A stretch of DNA of 11,379 bases from an uncultured Clostridiaceae bacterium (lineage in GTDB: Bacteria; Bacillota; Clostridia; Oscillospirales; Ruminococcaceae): assembly GCA_946411985.1 (NCBI GenBank), contig CAMKFY010000027.1, positions 1-11,379 of the forward strand, read 5' to 3'. The stretch's first letter is position 1, and every line of letters begins with the position of its first letter. The translations under genes and the position numbers were made by a program. The notes below the pieces were generated by a model. It worked only from the letters and a program-made list of their open reading frames with translations, searched no databases and was not told the origin of the DNA. Shown in pieces: positions 1-7,477 of this stretch.

Positions 1-55
1 TTAGCTCCACCTTTGTAATAAAAACACTGCCACGCCGCTTAGATTTTAATTTAGT
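1..55. repeat. 55-bp exact direct repeat, copy A (window edge)
   Basis: Bases 1-55 are identical to 181-235 and diverge at the next base (g at 56, a at 236). The offset is 180 bp, so this copy is in the same frame as the minus-strand glycoside-hydrolase-like gene but lies beyond its stop codon. It starts exactly at the first base of the window, so its left limit is unknown. It is either a real partial duplication of the gene's 3' part or an assembly artefact at a contig end; 55 is a common de Bruijn k-mer size. Confidence 0.9.
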
Positions 56-81
56 GCAACACAAAAATTCTACATGTTGCA
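55..81. repeat. Short inverted repeat at the end of repeat copy A
   Basis: TGCAACA (55-61) is followed 13 bases later by its reverse complement TGTTGCA (75-81). It lies 3' of the glycoside-hydrolase-like gene and begins at the last base of the 55-bp repeat. The stem is weak and has no T-run of terminator quality, so I call it only as an inverted repeat. Confidence 0.5.
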
Positions 82-109
82 ACTTTATTAAATAACATTA
101 AACTTAAAA

Positions 110-1303
110 TTAATATAACACAATACTAGAATCTAACGAATTTTCTTTAAGAAACGAAACAAACTCATCCGCGCCGCTTTTTAGCTCCACCTTTGTAATA
201 AAAACACTGCCACGCCGCTTAGATTTTAATTTAGTAATTAAATCTTTATAAAAATTTATATCTTCGCCTATTTTCCCACTCAAGCCCACAATAGGAGCCT
301 GATATTTTATATTATATTTAGATATATCGCCACCAAAACAGTTAACAGCCCTATCTTTATCTGATATTGCGCCAACATCGTAAGAAATTATAAACTTTGC
401 GCTAATATCTGTAAGAGCTTTTACAAAGCTTTTTAATACTTCAGCCTTGTCTACAATATTGCCATCGCCAAAGCTAAATGAAAACTCGGTGTCGGGAAAC
501 CGCATATTCTCAATCAACATATATTGAAACCCTAAACTATAAAGCTCTTTAACCAAATCTAATATATACTTCTTAGTAGCATCACAGCAAGGGTTTAACC
601 ACTTTTTCTGTGCTCCTTTTTCCCCGTCTCTAAACATATATATATTTTCTTTTTTACTACCATTTTCATTTGGCGCTAAAAAGGTGTTGTCTCGTGAAGG
701 GTTTGGCGCTTTGTCGTCTAAAAATGCGTTTAATTTTGCTATTGGAATTAGCCCTTCTTTTGTGATTTCTTCTGCTATATTGTTTACCAAAACTGCATCT
801 TTAACGCATGTTTTCCACTCTTTTGCCAAATCTGTGTTGCTTTTATATAGCAAATTGCCAGCTTCATCTTTTAAAAGCACAACTATAGCATTTTTACCCT
901 TTCGTTTAGCAATTCTTAGAAAATCTTTAAAAGCCTTATTATTAAAAATATATTTTTTCGGCAACTCAATAGCCGAAATAGGCTCTATATTTACGTCTGC
1001 CGAGCCACTATCCTCTTCTTTTTCTGCAACTTTTGGTGGCTGTAAAGAGGCCGGCGGCTCTATATTCTTATTATTTGGCTTAACATCATAGTTTTCAGGC
1101 ACCACAACCTCGCTAACATGTTCCCTATTTACAAAACTATATATAGCCATACAAGAAAAATATGTTAACGTTGCTATAAAAAGAAAAGCTAAAATATATT
1201 TAAAAAGATTAAGGTTCCTAATGCGTCTTTTATTTCTCCCACTTTTATATATGCCAGAATATCTTTTTAATCTGTCATTTCTACCAGAACCTTTATTATC
1301 CAA
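110..1303 (-). CDS. Membrane-anchored putative glycoside hydrolase (DUF4015-like TIM barrel)
   Basis: The protein has 397 residues. The N-terminus is basic, followed by one hydrophobic segment (about residues 35-57), a Pro/Lys/Glu-rich linker (about 65-112) and an extracytoplasmic domain to the end, so it is probably a type II membrane protein with its domain outside. The domain resembles the Clostridia 'putative glycoside hydrolase' family: a VVLLKDEAGNLLY strand (141-153) where relatives have VVIDVKDxxGxLxY, WLNPCCDAT (235-243) where relatives have WVDPYxxxV, and LGFQYMLIENMRFP (257-270) matching the family's GFDEIQFDYIRFP. The usual Asp of FDYIRFP is Glu here. The start is TTG at 1301-1303, supported by GGAGG at 1311-1315 with 7 nt spacing; no upstream ATG fits better. 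It is divergent from mecA. Substrate is unknown. Family assignment is from memory of motifs and is moderately sure. Confidence 0.7.
   Translation of the reverse strand: MDNKGSGRNDRLKRYSGIYKSGRNKRRIRNLNLFKYILAFLFIATLTYFSCMAIYSFVNREHVSEVVVPENYDVKPNNKNIEPPASLQPPKVAEKEEDSGSADVNIEPISAIELPKKYIFNNKAFKDFLRIAKRKGKNAIVVLLKDEAGNLLYKSNTDLAKEWKTCVKDAVLVNNIAEEITKEGLIPIAKLNAFLDDKAPNPSRDNTFLAPNENGSKKENIYMFRDGEKGAQKKWLNPCCDATKKYILDLVKELYSLGFQYMLIENMRFPDTEFSFSFGDGNIVDKAEVLKSFVKALTDISAKFIISYDVGAISDKDRAVNCFGGDISKYNIKYQAPIVGLSGKIGEDINFYKDLITKLKSKRRGSVFITKVELKSGADEFVSFLKENSLDSSIVLY
181..235. repeat. 55-bp exact direct repeat, copy B (inside the glycoside-hydrolase-like gene)
   Basis: This is the internal copy of the repeat at 1-55. 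It encodes about residues 356-373 of the minus-strand protein, including the stretch KSKRRGSVFITKVEL. It sits in an intact reading frame, so this is likely the original copy. Confidence 0.9.
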
Positions 1304-1310
1304 AATAACC

Positions 1311-1315
1311 CCTCC
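1311..1315 (-). promoter_or_regulatory. Ribosome binding site fixing a TTG start (glycoside-hydrolase-like gene)
   Basis: Minus-strand GGAGG lies 7 nt upstream of the TTG at 1301-1303. No ATG or GTG sits at a comparable distance, so TTG is the likely initiator. Confidence 0.75.
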
Positions 1316-1460
1316 AAAAACAAAATCTTATAAATTAAAAAATTAATATATTATATATAAATATATAATAAATATTATATTAAAATTTTATTAACATTTT
1401 AAACAAGAATTAAAGCATAAGCCGAGCCAAATTCCCATAAAAATTTATAAATATAGTTTC

Positions 1461-1476
1461 AGAAAAGATGTGATGC
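1461..1476 (+). promoter_or_regulatory. Extended Shine-Dalgarno sequence deciding the mecA TTG start
   Basis: AGAAAAGATGTGATGC matches the extended complement of the 16S rRNA 3' end, AGAAAGGAGGTGATCC, at 13 of 16 positions but lacks the GGAGG core. The TTG at 1481 follows 4 nt later. Two ATGs inside this stretch (1468, 1473) are in other frames, so TTG is the only sensible start for mecA. Confidence 0.6.
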
Positions 1477-1480
1477 TACC

Positions 1481-2050
1481 TTGGAAATTAAAATATTAAA
1501 TAGCCAAGCAATAAAACTAACCCTCACCACTAAAGATATGAAAAAATATAACCTAACGCATGAAATTTTAAAAAAAAATGAGAATATAACAAAAAACCTA
1601 ATTTTAAAACTGTTAGAAAATGTTAAAGACTACATAACAATAGACGCAATGAAAAATAAGCTATTCTTAGAATCGTTCAAAACCAAGGAAAAAGGTTGCA
1701 TACTATACCTTAGTATAGCAAACAACGAAGAAGAAAAAACCAAAAAAAACGAGAACCCAACAAACCCAACCGTAACAACATTTAATAACATAAAAAACGT
1801 TAAAAACTTCTGCATGAATATGCTCGAAATTTATAAAAATATTAAGTTAAAAAGCGAATTATATGAATCTAACGAAAAATTTATATTAATAATGCAGGTT
1901 CCAAAAGAAAATGAGCAAAAAATATTAGCTCTTTTAAAAGAGTTTGGTGATATAAACGGTAAGGGCGAAATAAAGCAAAGCATAATAAGAGAACATTGTA
2001 AAGAAATTTTTGAAGACCACGCAATAGAAAAAATATCAAAATTACAATAA
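1481..2050 (+). CDS. mecA: MecA-family adaptor protein of the ClpC/ClpP protease
   Basis: The protein has 189 residues, a little shorter than Bacillus subtilis MecA (218). The MecA layout is visible: an N-terminal substrate-binding domain (about 1-80, beginning MEIKILNSQAIKLTLTTKDM), a charged, low-complexity linker (about 81-100), and a C-terminal ClpC-binding domain (about 101-189). The ending REHCKEIFEDHAIEKISK aligns with the Bacillus ending QEYGKAIFAEHALEQL. In the family, MecA delivers substrates to ClpC and promotes assembly of its hexamer in the cytoplasm; the substrates here are unknown. The start is TTG, preceded by an extended but GGAGG-less Shine-Dalgarno. The gene is divergent from the glycoside-hydrolase-like gene and convergent with rpe, so it is probably monocistronic. 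The linker is rich in Lys, Asn and Glu, in keeping with the AT-rich genome. Confidence 0.82.
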   Translation: MEIKILNSQAIKLTLTTKDMKKYNLTHEILKKNENITKNLILKLLENVKDYITIDAMKNKLFLESFKTKEKGCILYLSIANNEEEKTKKNENPTNPTVTTFNNIKNVKNFCMNMLEIYKNIKLKSELYESNEKFILIMQVPKENEQKILALLKEFGDINGKGEIKQSIIREHCKEIFEDHAIEKISKLQ

Positions 2051-2053
2051 CTT

Positions 2054-2068
2054 ATGCATATTATGCAT
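2054..2068. repeat. Palindrome between convergent mecA and rpe
   Basis: ATGCATA-T-TATGCAT is a perfect 15-bp palindrome spanning the rpe stop codon and the 10-bp gap between the convergent stops. It could fold as a 6-bp hairpin with a 3-nt loop on either strand and might act as a weak two-way terminator. It lacks a GC-rich stem or T-run, so that role is only a guess. Confidence 0.45.
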
Positions 2069-2714
2069 CTGCGCAACACCTTTTCAACCTCTTTACCGCT
2101 CTTAGAATATTGCCCGATTTAAAAACGTAAGAGCCTGCCACCAAAAAATTAGCTCCTGCTCTTGAAATATCCCCAGCATTTTTGTTGTTAACCCCGCCAT
2201 CTACCTCTATATTGAGCATTGGGCTAAAATTTCTAAGCAAACCCACCTTTTTAAGCATATCTGGCATAAACTTCTGGCCTGCAAAACCAGGGTTTACTGT
2301 CATAACCAACACCATATCTACAAAATTTATGTATGGCTTAATTTTAGAAACATCTGTGCTAGGGTTTATAGCTACACCACAGCTACAACCAAAATTTTTA
2401 ACAGCAGCTATGCATTTTAAAATGTCGTCATCACACTCAACGTGAAAGGTTATGTTTAAAACATTCTTTAAAAAAAATTTTTCTATATGCCTTAAAGGGT
2501 TAGACACCATGAGGTGTACATCCACATACATATTAGAATTAGAAGCTATACTTTTCAATATAACGTCTCCAAACGAAATATTTGGAACAAAATGGCCGTC
2601 CATAACATCTAAATGAATTATATCTACTCCTGCTTTTTTTAGAAGATATACATCTTTTTTTAAATTAAAAAAATTGGCAGACAAAATAGACGGGCAAATT
2701 TTAACACCTTGCAA
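2061..2714 (-). CDS. rpe: Ribulose-phosphate 3-epimerase
   Basis: The protein has 217 residues, full length for the family. It interconverts D-ribulose 5-phosphate and D-xylulose 5-phosphate in the pentose phosphate pathway. The TIM-barrel signatures are all present: CPSILSANF (7-15), HLDVMDGHFVPNISFG (34-49), DVHLMV (65-70), the phosphate/flexible loop NPGFAGQKF (141-149) and EVDGGVN (170-176). Metal ligands are expected at His34, Asp36, His67 and Asp172, with Asp36 and Asp172 as the acid/base pair, so the enzyme should be active. The start is TTG at 2712-2714, with GGAGG (2722-2726, minus strand) 7 nt upstream, the same arrangement as the glycoside-hydrolase-like gene. It converges on mecA with 10 bp between stops. 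No pentose-pathway neighbour lies beside it, and no clear promoter was recognised upstream. Confidence 0.95.
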   Translation of the reverse strand: MQGVKICPSILSANFFNLKKDVYLLKKAGVDIIHLDVMDGHFVPNISFGDVILKSIASNSNMYVDVHLMVSNPLRHIEKFFLKNVLNITFHVECDDDILKCIAAVKNFGCSCGVAINPSTDVSKIKPYINFVDMVLVMTVNPGFAGQKFMPDMLKKVGLLRNFSPMLNIEVDGGVNNKNAGDISRAGANFLVAGSYVFKSGNILRAVKRLKRCCADA

Positions 2715-2721
2715 AATTATT

Positions 2722-2726
2722 CCTCC
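2722..2726 (-). promoter_or_regulatory. Ribosome binding site fixing the rpe TTG start
   Basis: Minus-strand GGAGG lies 7 nt before the TTG at 2712-2714. The N-terminus it gives (MQGVKICPSILSANF) has the right length for the family. Confidence 0.8.
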
Positions 2727-2942
2727 AAAAATTTAGTATATTAACAAACTAAAAATATTAAACCCCAACATATATAACTATATACGCTACACGCTCAAAA
2801 CTAATAAAACATTTTTAATTAAAATAAGCCACACAACAACAAAAGCTTAGTAGGGTTTAGCTTAACGCTCCATCTAAATTTATTCTATTACAATAAACTA
2901 TAAAACTCAACCATTATTTATAAATATTTATAAATTTTTAGC

Positions 2943-2964
2943 GCAAACTAAGTGGTTTGCTTTT
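2943..2964 (+). terminator. Terminator-like hairpin with short T-run
   Basis: GCAAAC (2943-2948), loop TAAGTG, GTTTGC (2955-2960), then TTTT. The stem has 6 bp with a modest T-run reading on the plus strand. No plus-strand gene lies upstream (the nearest is mecA, ending 900 bp away beyond rpe), so its use is unclear. Confidence 0.4.
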
Positions 2965-2979
2965 ACTTAACTTTTAACG

Positions 2980-3010
2980 ACGCAAAAAATTAAATAACAC
3001 TTGCGTTTTA
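2980..3010 (+). terminator. Second terminator-like inverted repeat
   Basis: ACGCAA (2980-2985) and TTGCGT (3001-3006) pair across a 15-nt loop, followed by TTTTA. It lies 16 bp after the hairpin at 2943-2964. The 6-bp stem is weak, but the local GC enrichment in an AT-rich gap stands out. Confidence 0.3.
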
Positions 3011-3441
3011 TTTGAATTTTATTAATACTTTACGCTATATTGCAACCTTCATATATTTAATTATAATACCAGTGCAATTTCTAAATTTTAATTTATATGT
3101 TCATACATGATTACGGTTTAATGTTTACTTTAAGGTTATGCAACCTAACATTAAAAAACTTAACTTACAAAAATAAAAATAAATATATTAAAAAATTCAT
3201 TAATTAAGTATTTCAAATATAGCTATTATTTAAAATTTTCAACAAAGCTAAAAACATAATAACAACACTTAGATAAATTAAAATTTTTAAATAAATTTAA
3301 AATTATATATATTCATATTGTTTATGTTATTATAGTTTCATAGATGTTATTAATTTAAAACAAATTCAATAATTATTATTAATAATATAAAAATTAAAAA
3401 CTAATATAACTAATATAATAATAAAAATTGCTAAAACTAAT

Positions 3442-3504
3442 AATAGTTTAAGCCCAGATGTTTCCGCATCTCTATATGTATATTGGAAATTATTTAAACT
3501 TATT
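3442..3504. ncRNA. Candidate structured RNA with a possible pseudoknot
   Basis: An outer stem pairs AATAGTTTAA (3442-3451) with TTAAACT-t-ATT (3494-3504), 10 bp with one bulge. Inside it, AGATG (3456-3460) and CATCT (3467-3471) form a hairpin with loop TTTCCG. The loop's TTTCC (3461-3465) is complementary to GGAAA (3485-3489) further along within the outer stem, which would make a pseudoknot. On the plus strand the outer stem is followed by TATTTTTG. I cannot match it to a known riboswitch class, and the transcribed strand is not certain. It ends 45 bp before the secA -35 box. Confidence 0.35.
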
Positions 3505-3548
3505 TTTGTTAATTAACATTATTGCTTGTAAAAAAAAATAATAAAAAC

Positions 3549-3576
3549 TTGATTTTTATTCCAATATAATTATAAT
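3549..3576 (+). promoter_or_regulatory. Sigma-A-type promoter of secA
   Basis: A -35 box TTGATT (3549-3554) and a -10 box TATAAT (3571-3576) are separated by 16 bp. The implied transcript starts near 3583 and has a leader of about 55 nt before the secA ATG. Confidence 0.6.
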
Positions 3577-3637
3577 GTAAAATAGTTGAAAAATGTAGGT
3601 TGAAGTATATTGTCTTTACACAAAGGAGAAATTTTAA

Positions 3638-6430
3638 ATGCCTAAATTTAACATAATGTATAAAATTTTTAGTTTGTTTTTTGGTTCATACAGTGAAAGA
3701 GAGTTAAAAAGAATAAAGCCAATAGTAAATAAAATTCTAACGTTGAAGCCAAAATATGAAAAAATGTCAGAAGCAGAGCTTAAAGGCAAAACTGCAATAT
3801 TCCAAAAACGGCTAGCAGAAGGAAAAGAAACAGTAAGCGATATATTGCCTGAGGCTTTTGCTGTTTGCAGAGAAGCTTCTAAAAGGGTGTTAAACATGGA
3901 ACACTTTGAAGTTCAGCTTATAGGCGGAATTGTTTTAAGCCAAGGCCGTATAGCGGAAATGCGCACAGGTGAAGGAAAAACTTTAGTGGCCACATTGCCA
4001 GCATACCTGCACGGGTTAACAGGAAAAGGCGTGCACGTGGTTACTGTTAACGACTATTTGGCAAAGCGTGACGCGGAATGGATGGGCAAAATATATAAAT
4101 ATTTGGGTTTGTCGGTTGGCATAATTTTAAACGGCATGCAAAGCGAGCAAAGGCGAAAAGCTTATGCTTGTGATATAACATACGGCACAAACAACGAAAT
4201 AGGGTTTGACTATTTAAGAGACAATATGTGTATATATAAAGAGCAGCGCGTTCAAAGAGGGTTTGAATTTGGGCTTGTAGACGAAGTAGATTCTATTTTA
4301 ATAGACGAAGCACGAACTCCGTTAATAATATCTGGCTCTGGGGAAAAATCTACGGAGCTATACCACTATGCAGACAACCTTGTTAAAACATTTAAAATGT
4401 TTAAAACAAAAGAATTAGACGACAAAGAAGAGCATGACGATGTTGACGCAGACTATATAGTAGACGAGAAAGCAAAAACTGCCACGCTAACTCCAAGAGG
4501 GGTTAAAAGAGTGGAATTTTACTTTTCTATAAAAAACCTCATGGACAGCGAAAACATAACTCTACTACACCATATAAACCAAGCTATAAAAGCTCATGGC
4601 ATAATGAGAAAAGATATAGATTATGTTGTTAAAGACGGCGAGGTTTTAATAGTAGATGAATTTACAGGAAGAATAATGAACGGCAGAAGGTATAGCGAAG
4701 GGCTACATCAGGCAATTGAAGCTAAAGAAAACGTTAAAGTAGCAAGCGAATCTAAAACTTTAGCCACAATAACATTTCAAAATTTGTTTAGGTTATATAA
4801 AAAGCTTTCCGGCATGACAGGCACAGCAATGACAGAAGAAGGCGAATTTCGTGAAATATATAAATTAGATATAGTTGAAATTCCACCTAATAAAGTAGTT
4901 TTGAGAAAAGATCATGAAGACATTGTTTATAAAACACAAAAAGAAAAATTTAAAGCAATAACAAACCGGGTTGTGGAGTGCCATAAAAAGGGTCAACCGG
5001 TATTGGTGGGCACCGTATCTATTGAAAAATCTGAAATTTTAAGCAAAATGCTGAGTGAAAAAAATATACCGCATTCCGTGTTAAACGCTAAATATCATGA
5101 AAAGGAAGCTCAAATAGTAGCGCAGGCAGGAAAAAAGGGCGCAGTAACAATAGCCACAAATATGGCTGGGCGTGGCACCGATATTGTTCTTGGTGGCAAT
5201 GCTGAATATATGGCTATAGAAGAAATGCGTAAAAAAGGCTACCCTGAGCAATTAATAAACGAAGCAAACTCATTTGGCGAGACAGACGATGAAGACATAT
5301 TGAACGCTAGACATATGTTTAAAGAGCTATATGAAAAACATAAAAAAACAACAAACAAAGAAGCAATTGAAGTTAAAAACGCTGGTGGGTTATTTATAAT
5401 AGGCACAGAACGCCACGAAGCACGAAGAATAGATAACCAGCTAAGAGGTCGAGCAGGGCGACAAGGAGACCCAGGCGAGAGCTGCTTCTACCTCGCTTTG
5501 GAAGATGATTTGATGCGGCTTTTTGGCGGCGAAAAAATAGAAGGTTTAATGAACTTTTTGAAGATGGATGAAGATACTCCTATACAATATAGGATGTTAA
5601 CAAAGGCTATTGGTAACGCTCAAAAGAAAATTGAGGCTATGCATTCTGGCACGAGAAAAAATGTTTTAAGATTTGATGATATTATGAATTCGCAACGTGA
5701 AATAATATATAAACAGCGCAACGAAGTGTTAGACGGGGAAGATATGCGAAAATATGTTGTTAACATGATTAAAGACGCAAGCGCTAATGTTGTTAACAGA
5801 TATATTCCAGACTCCGATTCACACGAACACTGGAACATTGAAGGGCTTAAAAACTACTATTTAGGTTACCTTTTAGATGATTCTGAAATGAATTATTCAA
5901 ACCAAGAAGTTTTAAGCCTAAAAAAGGAAGATTTAGTAGACTTTATAACAAAAAAATCCATTAACCTCTACGAAGAAAAGGAAAAAGCGCTTGGAGAAGA
6001 GCGAATGAGAGAGCTAGAACGGAGAATTATTCTTCGCGTTGTAGACGATAAATGGACAGCTCATATAGACGATATGGACGAATTAAGAAAAGGTATATAT
6101 CTTCGTTCTTATGCTCAAAAAGACCCAGTAATTGAATATCGTATAGAGGGCTTTGAAATGTTTGATGAAATGATATCAAACATAAAGGAAGACGTAACAC
6201 AATTACTGTTAACCACATACGTAAAACCGCACGAAGAGATTGTGCGCGAAGCGGTGAATAAGATTCCAGACTATTTAGATTATAAAAATGACGTTTCGCT
6301 AAAGAGGAGGCCAATTAGAATAGTTAAAAAAACAAAAAAAGACCCATCAAACACAGATAATGTTGAAAACAAAGAGCCTATAAAAGAAGAAGAAATTTTA
6401 AATAATAAAGAAACAGATAAAAACAGATAG
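3638..6430 (+). CDS. secA: Protein translocase ATPase SecA
   Basis: The 930-residue motor ATPase drives preproteins through SecYEG at the membrane. Visible motifs: MRTGEGKT (Walker A, 108-115), DEVD (Walker B, 215-218), the preprotein cross-linking domain roughly between 225 and 370, SGMTGTAMTE (391-400), NMAGRGTDIVLGGN (508-521) and GRAGRQGDPGES (604-615) of the second nucleotide-binding domain, then the helical scaffold/two-helix-finger region with AQKDPVIEY. Residues about 522-580 form an insertion absent from the 841-residue Bacillus SecA but familiar in E. coli-type and many clostridial proteins. The C-terminus is a Lys/Glu/Asn-rich tail without the usual CxCxSGxxxxxC zinc motif. ATG follows AAAGGAG (3622-3628) with 9 nt spacing. 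It has its own promoter and stands alone, without the hpf or prfB neighbours seen in other Firmicutes. Confidence 0.97.
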   Translation: MPKFNIMYKIFSLFFGSYSERELKRIKPIVNKILTLKPKYEKMSEAELKGKTAIFQKRLAEGKETVSDILPEAFAVCREASKRVLNMEHFEVQLIGGIVLSQGRIAEMRTGEGKTLVATLPAYLHGLTGKGVHVVTVNDYLAKRDAEWMGKIYKYLGLSVGIILNGMQSEQRRKAYACDITYGTNNEIGFDYLRDNMCIYKEQRVQRGFEFGLVDEVDSILIDEARTPLIISGSGEKSTELYHYADNLVKTFKMFKTKELDDKEEHDDVDADYIVDEKAKTATLTPRGVKRVEFYFSIKNLMDSENITLLHHINQAIKAHGIMRKDIDYVVKDGEVLIVDEFTGRIMNGRRYSEGLHQAIEAKENVKVASESKTLATITFQNLFRLYKKLSGMTGTAMTEEGEFREIYKLDIVEIPPNKVVLRKDHEDIVYKTQKEKFKAITNRVVECHKKGQPVLVGTVSIEKSEILSKMLSEKNIPHSVLNAKYHEKEAQIVAQAGKKGAVTIATNMAGRGTDIVLGGNAEYMAIEEMRKKGYPEQLINEANSFGETDDEDILNARHMFKELYEKHKKTTNKEAIEVKNAGGLFIIGTERHEARRIDNQLRGRAGRQGDPGESCFYLALEDDLMRLFGGEKIEGLMNFLKMDEDTPIQYRMLTKAIGNAQKKIEAMHSGTRKNVLRFDDIMNSQREIIYKQRNEVLDGEDMRKYVVNMIKDASANVVNRYIPDSDSHEHWNIEGLKNYYLGYLLDDSEMNYSNQEVLSLKKEDLVDFITKKSINLYEEKEKALGEERMRELERRIILRVVDDKWTAHIDDMDELRKGIYLRSYAQKDPVIEYRIEGFEMFDEMISNIKEDVTQLLLTTYVKPHEEIVREAVNKIPDYLDYKNDVSLKRRPIRIVKKTKKDPSNTDNVENKEPIKEEEILNNKETDKNR

Positions 6431-6554
6431 TTTGGTTTAGTTCCCCACTCTTAGGCTTATTGGCACAGTTGAAATTTTATTTTTGCAATTTGTTTATATG
6501 TTAAATTTATATAATTTATTATTGTTTTATTTAACTTATTTTATAATAAAAATC

Positions 6555-6581
6555 CTCTATTATTAATAAATATATATAGAG
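6555..6581. repeat. Imperfect inverted repeat between secA and the CPBP gene
   Basis: CTCTAT (6555-6560) and ATAGAG (6576-6581) pair across an AT-only centre. It lies 48 bp upstream of the CPBP start codon. It might be an operator or a weak hairpin; I see no convincing secA terminator or CPBP promoter in 6431-6616. Confidence 0.3.
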
Positions 6582-6612
6582 TATGTGTTTATACAATTCT
6601 ATAAAAGTAGAT

Positions 6613-6619
6613 AGAGGTG
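6613..6619 (+). promoter_or_regulatory. Ribosome binding site deciding the CPBP start
   Basis: AGAGGTG (6613-6619) lies 9 nt before the ATG at 6629. A GTG at 6617 is in frame but is part of this Shine-Dalgarno and has none of its own, so ATG 6629 is preferred. Confidence 0.6.
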
Positions 6620-6628
6620 CACTGTGTT

Positions 6629-7477
6629 ATGTTTTACGTAAAGTTTATTAAAAAAAAATTTCCCATAATATTTAGTTTTTTTATTATTATGTTTTATTTT
6701 ACATTACGAACTGTTATACATTTTGCTATAGTGCCAAAAGGGTCATCAGATTCGTTAATGTTACCAAATAAAGAGATTATTGGGTTTTTAAACACTGTTG
6801 TTGGTATGCTTTGCACGCTATTGGTAGCTTTCATTTTTAAATTTGAATATATATATAGAACAAAAAATTTGCTAAAAACCGTGAAATCGTGCTATGGTTA
6901 TATATTTTATATAATAATTCCCATAGTTAACAGCATTATAACAAATCTTTATTGTGCCGCAGAGTTTAAAGGTGGAATTTATATATTTTTTGGGATTGTG
7001 CACCTGTTTGCAATAGGTTTTAACGAGGAAACAATATTTCGTGGAATTGTAGCAAATTCAATAGCTCAAAAATATGGTAAGAACAGGTATGGTGTTTATT
7101 TAGCTGTGTTGTTAAGTGGCGTTATTTTTGGGGTGGCTCATATTTTAAATTTCGCAACAGGCGCAAACCTCGCTCCTGTTATATGTCAGGTAGCTATAGC
7201 ATGTTCTATTGGTATGTTCTTTACGGCTATATATTTTAGAGGTGGAAATATTTGGGTGTTAATTTTGTTGCATAGCCTAACGGACACGCCAGCTTTTTTT
7301 GAACAACTATTTTTAGAAAAATGTAATACAACATCTATAGATGTTATTAACAACCAGAGTGTTTATGGCTTGGTGTTTGTGCCTATATTTTTAATATTAA
7401 CATATATTATCCTTAGAAAAAATAAAATGCAAATTGCTATAGATAATATATATGAACTAAATAAATCAACCCTTTGA
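6629..7477 (+). CDS. CPBP-family intramembrane glutamic protease
   Basis: A 282-residue polytopic membrane protein with about six to eight hydrophobic segments. It carries the three hallmark motifs of the CPBP (CAAX protease and bacteriocin-processing, Abi) family: EETIFR (residues 133-138, the EExxxR motif with the catalytic Glu), FGVAH (167-171, FxxxH) and HSLTD (215-219, HxxxD). All catalytic positions look intact, so it is probably an active intramembrane endopeptidase. The substrate cannot be read from the sequence; relatives act on prenylated proteins, in peptide or bacteriocin processing and immunity, or on membrane anti-sigma factors. No bacteriocin precursor or ABC exporter lies in this window, so a bacteriocin role is not supported here. 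Start choice is explained by the Shine-Dalgarno at 6613-6619; a GTG start at 6617 would add four residues. Confidence 0.85.
   Translation: MFYVKFIKKKFPIIFSFFIIMFYFTLRTVIHFAIVPKGSSDSLMLPNKEIIGFLNTVVGMLCTLLVAFIFKFEYIYRTKNLLKTVKSCYGYIFYIIIPIVNSIITNLYCAAEFKGGIYIFFGIVHLFAIGFNEETIFRGIVANSIAQKYGKNRYGVYLAVLLSGVIFGVAHILNFATGANLAPVICQVAIACSIGMFFTAIYFRGGNIWVLILLHSLTDTPAFFEQLFLEKCNTTSIDVINNQSVYGLVFVPIFLILTYIILRKNKMQIAIDNIYELNKSTL

Larger units (their letters stand above)
2715..3637. other. 923-bp gene-free AT-rich region between rpe and secA
   Basis: I see no open frame with recognisable protein content on either strand and no tRNA or rRNA. The stretch holds the rpe ribosome binding site (right of 2714), two terminator-like hairpins (2943-2964 and 2980-3010), a small hairpin AGGTT-atgc-AACCT (3133-3146), a candidate structured RNA (3442-3504), and the secA promoter and ribosome binding site (3549-3628). 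The rest is close to random AT-rich sequence and may be decayed DNA. Confidence 0.6.

Noticed and set aside
684..1091. Plus-strand open frame of 135 codons inside the glycoside-hydrolase-like gene
   Set aside because: It is antisense to a gene with a recognisable domain, has no ribosome binding site, and its translation resembles nothing.
3442..3637. SecM-like arrest peptide upstream of secA
   Set aside because: No open frame with a start signal lies in front of secA; the 55-nt leader from the promoter is too short for one.
6522..6547. TTGTTT and TATAAT upstream of the CPBP gene
   Set aside because: The spacer is 14 bp, too short for a sigma-A promoter; AT-rich DNA gives such pairs by chance.
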